Below the pieces are notes generated by a model, which searched no databases, had not been told where the DNA came from, and worked only from the letters and a program-made list of their open reading frames with translations. A stretch of 64,000 nucleotides of DNA from Serinus canaria (Eukaryota > Chordata > Aves > Passeriformes > Fringillidae), in the NCBI RefSeq assembly GCF_022539315.1, contig NC_066319.1, positions 30,218,093-30,282,092 on the forward strand, written 5' to 3'. Both the position numbers and the translations under genes were made by a program. Of this stretch, positions 27,924 to 64,000 are shown in pieces; position 1 is the first letter of the stretch, and the number at the start of each line of letters is the position of its first letter.

Positions 27924-28093
27924 GTTCTCCACTGACACCATATAATAAAGTTGAGCAAACAAGAGGGCTGGTAGGAGACTTATTTTTATTGCCTGGCCCT
28001 GGTCACATGACAGATCAGGTTACAAAATACTAATACCCTTGCCAACTCTCAGGATCCACCAATTCCTCTTGCTACTGTTTTAATCCAACCTGC

Positions 28094-28179
28094 CTTTTCT
28101 TATTTTTTCTTTTTTTTTTTTTTTCCTTTTAAAACAATTTCCACCCCCCCCGCTTTTTTTTTTTTTTGCTTTTTTTTTT
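28094..28179. repeat. T-rich low-complexity tracts
   Basis: Long T runs (about 16, 14 and 10 bases) are separated by short C-rich pieces, including CACCCCCCCCG. It is simple low-complexity sequence about 170 bases from the poly(A) tract. Confidence 0.85.
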
Positions 28180-30553
28180 GTGAGGGCATGGGGTGAGGGG
28201 AAAGACATCAGGCTGGAGCAGGAGATAGAGTGAAAAGCGAGTATATCATGATTGGGAGTATCCCTTTAGCTCCTTCAGTGTTTGTTCAGCACTTTTTCGC
28301 CAGCTGAATAGCTTATTCCCTCAGAGTGTTGGCAGCCTTTGGCAAAAGTAAAGCAATGTCAGCATTCCCCTGTTCCATCTATTTTTTGGAAAGCAATCGT
28401 TAAAAATGTTCCATTTTCACCTTGTTTGCAAGTTGTGATTAAGGCTTCTCCCCCAATTAAATTGTGACATTCTGGCTTGAAAAACAGCTTCAAGATCGGG
28501 AAGATAAGCTAACACACATGCACACATGAGGGGAAAAAAAAAATCCTCTTTCTTGTGGAAAGAAATTCAGCAGTTCAGTGGAGCCACTTCTTTTATTAGC
28601 AGTGAGACAAATATATTTTCAAAAAAATTGCTGATAAAACAACAGATTTGAAAAACAAACTTCATGCAACTCTCCGGAGTTCTGCACAGCAGTTTCCTCT
28701 TTGTCCCTTCTTCCAGCATACAGCAGAACCAGAGCTTTAGTGTCAGATTCCTGCAAGGAATCTGCCTGGAGAGGTGGATGCCCTGTAGCTTTGTACAGTC
28801 TCTGATGTGGCAGCTACACTGCTGCTGACACTCAGCTACATCAAGATGGGCACCACTATGCCTACAGTGTCCCGAAGGTGGAGGTACACCTCAGCAGCTG
28901 AGGCAGCGCTTCACAGAGCGGGGAGATGCAGGGGAAAAACCTCTGTGGTGTCCTTCCCACAGACACTGCTGGTTTGGGCTGTGTCAAAGGTTTAAGAGAC
29001 TCACTACGTATTTCTCCACCTTTATAATGAAGAGCCGTGGCACAGAGAAGTTAGGAGAGGAGTTCATGGCAACACAAGACTTCTCTAGTGAAGTCAACAG
29101 TCAGAACTCAGGTGACAGTGGTAGTCCCTGTGTTTCAGCTACGAGACCACCCATCTTCTCTTTTGGCAAGCAGGAGTGGAAATGTACTTCTGCCTTCCAG
29201 GGCCTGTGACCATGGTAGTTTCCAAGGGGGAGTGTGTTGCAATTGTTCTAGTTTTTCCATTTCTGCTCTTCTTTGACAAGTTGCCTATAAAAACCTGCAA
29301 CACTCTTACATTGACCATGTTCTGGACTCTCTTGAAAACACAACCCTACTCTGATTTCTGACAAAACAACCTCTTGTAGTCAGGAGTGTGTTATGACTTC
29401 TCCAGCAACCAGGCAGGGTTAGAGGAAGTACGTGTCAGCAGTGACTCCATGCATCCACCCATCTTTGCTCACTGCAAGCTGGTAGGGCCAGGGACCATCA
29501 CTTACTACATTTCTACAGGGCTTTGGCCTGTCAGTACTTCCAGCCACACCACTGATGGGGTCCCCTTAGAATGTCCATTTTCAGGAGGCTTCAATAACAC
29601 ATATTCCTCCTTTTTCATGAGATTTCTAACGCCATGAGAAACAATGGAATTTATTTTACTGAAGTCTTTTCTCCTCAACTACAAATAATACAAGTGCAAA
29701 AGCATCAGGAGGATGATACCATCCTGGATGTGAGAAAAGTAGTGCTGGATCTCTACACTTCCCTTGACTCTAACATAGTGGAGTTACCTTAATAACCGGG
29801 TAGATTTTCATGAACCATGGCCGTGTTGCAATGACCTGCTTCTTGGGCATTTGTTTCCTTGTTCTTTAGGCAGCTTCATTTCTGTGTGTGCAATCACAGC
29901 ACCCTCTACTGCCTCCCCCTGAACCTGCGAAAGGACCGCGAGTAGTTGAGGACTCTAAATAGGACTTTTGGAGTGACTAGGCTTTCTCATTATCACGTGT
30001 TGTTTCACATACGAAACAACACCCCCACCATGAGAACAATAACCCAGGAAAGTATTTCAGTTCTGTCTAGAGCGCAGACCAGAGCCCATAAACGAACAGT
30101 ATGAATTCCCCAGGGACTCAGGCACCTAACAGGCTGAGAGCAGTTTTTCCTTTTAACCTGTAAGGCATTATCTTCCACTTTTGTCAGGTCCATGGAGGAA
30201 AAGTAGATCTATTTTCCTAGCGATAAACACGAAAAGGCACTAGAACACGTGCTGCTACTTCTGTGTGCTCCTGCACCGACTGCCACGGGCCTGACAGAAA
30301 ACTTCCATTACAGAATCCAGCCCTCAAGTGTTAGGGGTGTGAAGTGCTCTCTAGGCTCTGCCGGGCGCAAGCTTTCCCTCTGCTGTTTTTGCACAAATCC
30401 AGGGGTCTGGTTCTTTTAGCCTCAAATCCCGCCCTTCACCGCCAGCCGCGCTCAGCGGGGCTCTCTGCACCAGTCCCGCCTCACTGAGGGCGACAGGCCG
30501 GTCCCAGGTGAAGCCTGCGAGCGAGTCCCGGGGCACGGGAACGGCCACCGCAG

Positions 30554-30717
30554 CACGTGGGCCAGGCAAGGCGGCCCCCAAGCCGCGGGAGCGGGTGGGG
30601 CCGCGGCAATCGCGCTGGGCCCGGCCGGGCATCGGGCGGGGCCGCCCCGGGCCCTCCCACCCCGGGCCGCTGACGTGGCGCTGGCCCGCGGTGCGCGTGC
30701 GCACGCGGCCCTTCCGG
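30554..30717 (+). promoter_or_regulatory. SRP14 proximal promoter motifs
   Basis: Upstream of the SRP14 start codon I see an E-box CACGTG (30,554-30,559), a GC box GGGCGGGG (30,634-30,641), a CRE-like TGACGTGG (30,671-30,678), an NRF1-like GC palindrome TGCGCGTGCGCACGC (30,692-30,706) and an ETS-type CTTCCGG (30,711-30,717). There is no TATA box. The set is typical of broad, TATA-less housekeeping promoters. Factor binding is inferred from the motifs, and the transcription start probably lies within the last 60 bases before the ATG. Confidence 0.6.
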
Positions 30718-30728
30718 AGAGGAGCAGG

Positions 30729-30752
30729 ATGGTGCTGCTGGAGAGCGAGCAG
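30729..30752 (+). CDS. SRP14: SRP14 coding exon 1
   Basis: Encodes MVLLESEQ. The donor is CAG|GTAGGG and the exon ends in phase 0. The exon is only eight codons, so it is easily missed by ORF-based prediction. Confidence 0.97.
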
Positions 30753-33073
30753 GTAGGGGACCGCGGCCCGCTGGCAATGGGGGCGAGTCCTGTGTGCCGC
30801 CGCGGAGGGAGGGAGCGAGCGAGGGACAGAGGGAGGCCCACAAAGCCGCGCGGAGATGCCGGGCCCGCGCCGGCCCCGGCGGCGTGAGAGCCACTGCGGG
30901 GGAGGGGAGCGGACATCGCTGTTCCCGGGTACTCTGTCTCGGCGGGGTAGAAGCGCCGGAGCCGCGGGAGGTCCGGGGAGGCTCAGAGCTCGTGTTCGGA
31001 GTCAGAACCGCGGGCCGGGCCGCCCCCGGCTGGGATTTCGTGTCCTGCAGCTTCAGCGTGGGGAAAGCCGGGAGTTCGCCTTTCCTCGGTGCTGCGTTCT
31101 GCGGGTGGGAGAGAAGCCGGGCCCGGCCGGCGCTGCGCGGGGAGAGGAGCTCGGAGCTCGTGTGGTGACTCCCAGCCACGGGCGCGTCTCTTTCTCTTGC
31201 AGTTCCTGACGGAGCTTACCAGGCTCTTCCAAAAGTGCAGGACTTCCGGGAGCGTTTTCATAACGCTGAAGAAATGTAAGTGTTGAGTCTGTTATTGCAT
31301 TAAAGAGGCGTTCCTATAAATCTGACAGTTGTTGCCAGGTATTTTAAGCAATAAGAGTTGTAATCCGGGGTATCTGAAGACAAGAGCAGTCCTAGGGACA
31401 AATCCGCCAGCAGGAGCACTGATTACCACTATTACTATTAGTTCTACAACTATTAGCTGTAGGACTACTAGTACTAGTAGTATCAGTACAAATAACCTTT
31501 GAGTAAGACAGCATTTCAAACTGCAGGAAATATTAGGATTTTCTGATTGTTAAACAGTCAGTGAAAATGGTTTGTTTTCTGTAAAAGGAGAGTTCTGATG
31601 TTTTCATGTGTTCATGTTCCTCTGGTTCCTGGCTAGCTGGCACTACTGGAGAGGCCATGCCAGGAGTCAGGAGGCAGCAGGGTGACCTGCATTTAAAGCA
31701 TGCTGCTGCTCGAGCAGGCAGGGCATATAGCACGTTGAGGGGAGCATTTGCTTCATTTTTTCTGATATATATAATTTACAGAACAGAAATTTTCTGGGGT
31801 TCTAGAGTAAGAGCAATTTGGCAGCAGTATTAGTTCAGTTGGCCTGAAATTCCAAGGTGTTTTGCAGATCTGCTCATGAGCAGTTTTTAACACCTCATAT
31901 CAGAAGGTATCTGTTGATATTAATGAAATAAGAATAAAAATTCTTTTTCAATACAGATGATGGTCGAACAAAACCAGTTCCACGCAAAGGCCACGTAGAA
32001 AGTTTTGAACCAGCAGACAATAAATGTCTCCTGAGAGCAACTGATGGAAAGAAGAAAATCAGCACAGTGGTAAGTGACAACTTTTAGGTTAGAAAGGTTA
32101 GTGCCTCTATATGTTTCTGATTTAATGTTCCGTATTTTAAGTGAAACTTGAGATAATACTAACTGGTAGTTGAAAACCTGATGTGTGTTTACTTTGAATG
32201 GGGGATTGGGAAAGGCTTTAGGTGACTTGAGGTCTCTTCTGTGATATGACACAAGGAAAAATGTTACTTTAGAGAAATAGCTGAGAACCTGAGCTGCAGC
32301 ATTTCTGTGGCCCCACAAGTGAATCAAACTTATCTTTGTATGCTTTTACACATTCTTCCCATGTGAAAACATGTGACTTAGGGATGAATGGCCTGTAAAG
32401 GGTTTTGTTAATCGAGGAGATTTTCAGTTTTCTAAATCAATGAAGTCCTATGACATACCAGTACAGCACATTTACCACTGAAAGTTATAAGTTGATCCAA
32501 CTGCTGCTAAAAAAACCAGATGGTAACTGGTGGGTAAACATGTACTGATACTTGGTCTGTAATAGAAACCTGAGTTTTCGTGGTTAACCTCCAGTATTAC
32601 TTTTGTAGGTGAGCTCAAAGGAAGTAAATAAATTCCAGATGGTAAGTTTTGTATGCCTTTTATCTTCCTTTTCTGTAAGTAGTAGAAGTGGTCTGTTGGA
32701 AGCACTGGGCAGCTGTGAACAGGTTGATTCCTTGCTGAACTGCCACAGAAACTAACTTGAGACTACCCATTTATCTTAATCTGTTTTAAAAAAATCCTGT
32801 TTTATTTTATCTAATCTTGTATATTGGTTTAAACAACAGTATTTTCCTAGTGCAGGGTGTAAGAGCATGATTCTCTGGGAAAAGGCATGTAATTGGCCGT
32901 TTGTAATACATAAAATGTTACCTCTTGCATATTGTCATTTAAGTATTTGGGGTTCTTTTAAACGGTTCTAATTGTTCTTTCAGGCATATTCAAATTTGCT
33001 AAGAGCTAACATGGATGGCTTGAAGAAGAAAGACAAGAAAAGCAAGGCCAAGAAGAGTAAAGCAACACAGTGA
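30729..33073 (+). CDS. SRP14: SRP14, signal recognition particle 14 kDa subunit (complete, 5 exons)
   Basis: The gene encodes a complete 110-residue protein from joined exons 30729-30752, 31203-31275, 31957-32069, 32609-32641 and 32984-33073. SRP14 pairs with SRP9 to bind the Alu domain of 7SL RNA in the cytosolic signal recognition particle, where it delays elongation until the ribosome reaches the ER. The sequence closely follows known vertebrate SRP14: it starts MVLLESEQ, continues FLTELTRLFQKCRTSGSV, then YDGRTKP, FEPADNKCLLRATDGKKK and VSSKEVNKFQM, and ends in a lysine-rich tail before TGA. All four introns are GT-AG and phases agree. The start is chosen by homology and has a good context (A at -3, G at +4). 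It lacks the alanine-rich C-terminal extension of primates, and its length equals that of mouse SRP14. It sits tail to tail with EIF2AK4, as in human. Confidence 0.98.
31203..31275 (+). CDS. SRP14: SRP14 coding exon 2
   Basis: The acceptor is TCTTGCAG|TTCC and the donor AAAT|GTAAGT. It encodes 24 residues from FLTELTRLF to ITLKK, plus the first base of the next codon (Tyr). Confidence 0.97.
31425..31490. repeat. Imperfect ACT/AGT triplet tract with 18-bp palindrome
   Basis: Intron 2 of SRP14 contains an imperfect ACT/ATT/AGT triplet-rich stretch. Positions 31,464-31,481 (ACTACTAGTACTAGTAGT) form a perfect palindrome. Confidence 0.85.
31957..32069 (+). CDS. SRP14: SRP14 coding exon 3
   Basis: The acceptor is AATACAG|ATGATG and the donor GTG|GTAAGT. 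It encodes YDGRTKPVPRKG to KKKISTV, including the conserved EPADNKCLLRATDGKKK stretch of the Alu-RNA-binding fold. Confidence 0.97.
32609..32641 (+). CDS. SRP14: SRP14 coding exon 4 (33 bp)
   Basis: This small exon encodes VSSKEVNKFQM between TTTTGTAG and GTAAGT. Phase 0 on both sides means that skipping it would keep the frame but remove a conserved strand. Confidence 0.96.
32984..33073 (+). CDS. SRP14: SRP14 coding exon 5 with stop
   Basis: The acceptor is TTTCAG|GCATATTC. It encodes AYSNLLRANMDGLKKKDK and a lysine/serine-rich end (...KKSKATQ), then TGA at 33,071-33,073. Confidence 0.97.
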   Translation, partial: AYSNLLRANMDGLKKKDKKSKAKKSKATQ

Positions 33074-33815
33074 TGGGACAGTGTGCTACCATCACTATTA
33101 TAGATTTAACCCTTGCTCAAAGCAAAGTTCATTTCTTTTTGAGTTACCACTTGTCTTTGGCTTTCCTTCCAGCAGGAAACTGGGATATGATCAGTACTTA
33201 AACTCAGAGCAGAGGTGCTTTCTGTGGGTGGTTGTAAGGCAGGAGTATGTACAGCATTCTACTGTAATAGCTTTACACTCAGCTGGCTTGTACTCACACT
33301 GCTGCTGTGTTCTCTGCAGTGTAAAACCTGTCTGGGGGGTAATACAGGGTGAAGAGAAATGCACCCTACCCAAAGCAAAACAAGACTGGAGCAGGAGCCT
33401 CAGTGACAGATGCCCAGTTTTATAGATGAGCCTCAGTAATTCTAGGGAAAGCAGGTGCCAACATATTATCAGGAACAGCTGCTTTACTGTTTCTGTCTTA
33501 ATCTGAGGGCCATGCCTACATGATGCAGTGCAGCTATCCCCAAGGCAGCCAGCACAGTGCTTGAGTTCTTGCAGAGCTTTCACTCCATGCTGATCCAGCT
33601 GTTCTGACCTGGGCTCAGGGTGGGGGGAGGGTAGGACTCTGCATCATGTTTCCTTCAGACATAGCTTAAAAATGGTCATGTCACCTAAACTTTTTTTAAA
33701 AAAACATCATCCTTCAGTATATTCAGGGATCTGAATTTTCCTTCCTTCATATGAACAGATGTAAAAAGTAAAGATGTAATTGCTCCTATTAAACATAATG
33801 AGAAACAGATTGGCT
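33074..33815 (+). other. Likely SRP14 3' UTR
   Basis: Noncoding sequence follows the stop codon. The first plausible poly(A) signal is ATTAAA at 33,788-33,793, with G/T-rich DNA shortly after, which would give a 3' UTR of about 740 bases. The true end is not proved by sequence alone. Confidence 0.45.
33788..33793 (+). promoter_or_regulatory. Candidate SRP14 poly(A) signal ATTAAA
   Basis: This is the common ATTAAA variant. A downstream 'tgatgtgacttgtcgtggtg' is G/T-rich, as a cleavage-stimulation element would be. No AATAAA occurs on the + strand between the stop codon and this point. Confidence 0.45.
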
Positions 33816-35415
33816 GTAATGGCTGATGTGACTTGTCGTGGTGACTTGCTAGGAATGGTACAGTTATCTAGGTCTTTAGGATTGTCTGCTCTTTGGACAT
33901 TGCTCTTAAAACTTCCACAGTTCTCAGAAGTTTTGTGGTTTGTCTTGCAAGTTACCTCTGTGTGTTCTAACTTTATCACCTTCTTTGATACAAAAAAAGG
34001 GTAGAAAAAGTAGGTAGGTATTAATGTAATGAGTCTGCAAATGGCAATCAGTTATGTTAGAAAAGAGGTGTAAGTTCTTTAAACAAAAGATACCAAGTGG
34101 GGAGGGAGGGTAAACACCAGTGCACTTCCAGAAATCCTTAACATTTCTACATATTCCTCCAGTGTTTGATGTGAAATATAATACATAGTTAACTATGACT
34201 CCTGTAAATCATAGTTTCTTAGCTTCATTCTTCCTGATGAGGTTGTGTTACAGTTGAGCTTCAAGAAGATAATTATAATACTTCCATCATTACTATGACT
34301 TCAAACTTAATCTGACAACTCAGGTAAAGAAAGTTAGTTCATAACTCTGGTTGTGCCTCAAGCACATGCAGGTTACTGTTTATCTTTAAAGTCTTTGGTT
34401 TAGGTTCTGCAGGTCTAGTTTTGTTTTATCAGGTCTTCATCTTGCAGAAGCTGCTGCTTGATTTAAATGCAAAAGTACAGACAAGACAAGCACAGGCAGC
34501 CAGGCTTGTAGCAATTCAGCCTGAAATCTACCATATTTTATACATAAATTAAAATAGGTTAAAAAACACAACTAAAAACGACACACAAAAGGCTTGTAAT
34601 GAGTATTTCAATAAGGCTCAGCAGTTTTTTTTACATAAAAACTCGTCAAAAGTGTTCAAAACAATTTTTAAGGTAATTAATTCATAATTCTAGAACTGAC
34701 ATTTCTTGTTGCAGTACTATTGTTGCATAAAAGGCATTCTGAAACTATTTTTTACAAAAAGTAGTTTTACATCTGTACAGCTGATTTGTGTAGCATAAGA
34801 GACAAGAACTACATGGTAATACCTATGTGTGGCTCTAGTCAGACCTGCTCCTTAATTGCCTATAAAGCTACTTCCACATTTTGAAAACATTTAGTTTTGT
34901 ATTTGTTGTGGTTTAGGAATGTCATTCTCTAGTTTAGTGCTCCAGCTGAATTCGTGTACCACCCACTACCCCCTCCCTCTGCCAGCGGCTGGAGAGGAGA
35001 ATTGGGAAGCACAGAAGGTAAAAGAGCACAGGTTGAGGTAAGAATATACTGGAAACAGCAGTGAGATAAGAATATAGTAATGGCAGCAGTGGCACAGAGT
35101 TCGGGAAAGGTGAACGAGTCCACAGAAAGAGCACGACCCAACTGCTCCCTCTGCCCTGTGTGCCCACCTGCAAGGCCCTCAGCAATGGTGTGAGGTGGTA
35201 CAGATCAACCTCTGGGTGTTGGCCATGCCTCCTAGCTACAGCAGATGTTAACCTTGTCCTGGCCAGAACCAGGGCAATATTATATGTGAAATGCAATCTG
35301 GACACAGAAAAAGGCACTAGTTGCCTGTCTTGCATTATTACAGCTTTTTGAAATTCCTTTTGACAAAATGCTGTTGTTCATTTGTAGAAGCATCCCATAA
35401 ATGATGCTTTAAGTA
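33816..35415 (-). other. Convergent 3' region; EIF2AK4 3' UTR in its right part
   Basis: Between the SRP14 and EIF2AK4 3' ends. The EIF2AK4 3' UTR starts at 35,415 and runs leftwards. I found neither AATAAA nor ATTAAA on the - strand here. The best weak candidates are AATACA at 34,898-34,903 and TATAAA at 34,537-34,542, so the mRNA end is uncertain. No other gene is visible. Confidence 0.5.
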
Positions 35416-63838
<28,423 letters not shown>

Positions 63839-64000
63839 CTGCAATGTGAAGAGAACATTTTTCTCCAACTCAGAAAGATAGTATATGCAAAGTTAGAAGT
63901 TGAATAAAAAACTTAAAAATTGGAAAGTTCCCAAATTATTCACAGCATGTGGCTTAGTTAAACCATGACAAATAAAGGTAGGGGAAAGGTGGCAAGGAAG
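63839..64000 (-). other. EIF2AK4 intron, runs off the window
   Basis: Intronic sequence upstream of the first exon seen. No further exon is visible before the right edge. Confidence 0.85.

Larger units (their letters stand above)
17813..30419. other. Intergenic, no gene recognised
   Basis: About 12.6 kb without a recognisable exon, RNA gene or long mobile element. It contains a 13-base tandem duplication at 19,724-19,751, a T-rich (GTTTTT)n-like tract at 22,867-22,905, a 40-base poly(A) at 27,881-27,920 and T-rich tracts at 28,094-28,179. Several open frames of 90-170 codons occur on both strands, but none has recognisable domains or splice context. Confidence 0.55.
30420..31190. promoter_or_regulatory. 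CpG island of SRP14
   Basis: GC content and CpG density rise sharply compared with the AT-rich flanks and cover the proximal promoter, exon 1 and most of intron 1 of SRP14. This is the expected state of a housekeeping promoter. The limits are judged by eye. Long open frames on both strands inside the island reflect the lack of AT-rich stop codons and should not be taken as genes. Confidence 0.9.

Noticed and set aside
29021..29080. Possible MIR/L2 remnant ('gtggcacagagaagttagg')
   Set aside because: Only one short block resembles the consensus and the flanks do not continue it.
30481..31179. 232-codon open frame on the - strand, with others on both strands
   Set aside because: It lies in the GC-rich CpG island of SRP14, where stop codons are rare. 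It overlaps SRP14 exon 1 and has no recognisable domain.

Overview
This is a stretch of vertebrate nuclear genome, almost certainly from a bird. It has multi-exon genes with GT-AG introns, a CpG-island promoter, three fragments of the bird/reptile LINE family CR1 and a solo LTR of an avian ERVL-type endogenous retrovirus. There is no operon structure, CRISPR array or other sign of prokaryotic DNA.

Layout. Positions 1 to about 30,400 are intergenic. I see no protein-coding gene there, only a fossil MIR SINE (8.7 kb), CR1 fragments (13.4, 16.7 and 17.1-17.8 kb) and simple repeats, including a 40-base poly(A). A CpG island at about 30,420-31,190 holds the promoter and first exon of SRP14, which runs on the + strand in five coding exons to 33,073 and encodes a complete 110-residue signal recognition particle subunit. 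From 35,416 to the right edge, the - strand carries EIF2AK4 (the kinase GCN2). I could place 33 consecutive coding exons whose reading phases all agree. They give about 1,397 residues from the linker after the RWD domain to the stop codon. The first exons (RWD domain) lie beyond the right edge.

SRP14 and EIF2AK4 are convergent, with stop codons about 2.3 kb apart. Human 15q15.1 has the same tail-to-tail neighbours, with BMF on the other side of SRP14. No BMF coding sequence is visible here. Both genes deal with translation: SRP14 is part of the Alu domain that slows elongation during ER targeting, and GCN2 phosphorylates eIF2alpha when uncharged tRNA builds up or ribosomes stall. Their proximity is conserved synteny and does not show joint regulation.

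I found no undescribed system. The observations most worth checking are a well-preserved antisense solo LTR in an EIF2AK4 intron, a small tandem duplication that copies the splice-donor region of one EIF2AK4 exon, a 20-T tract just upstream of an EIF2AK4 acceptor, a tandem acceptor that could remove two residues, and a triplet-repeat-like acidic tract in the kinase insert.
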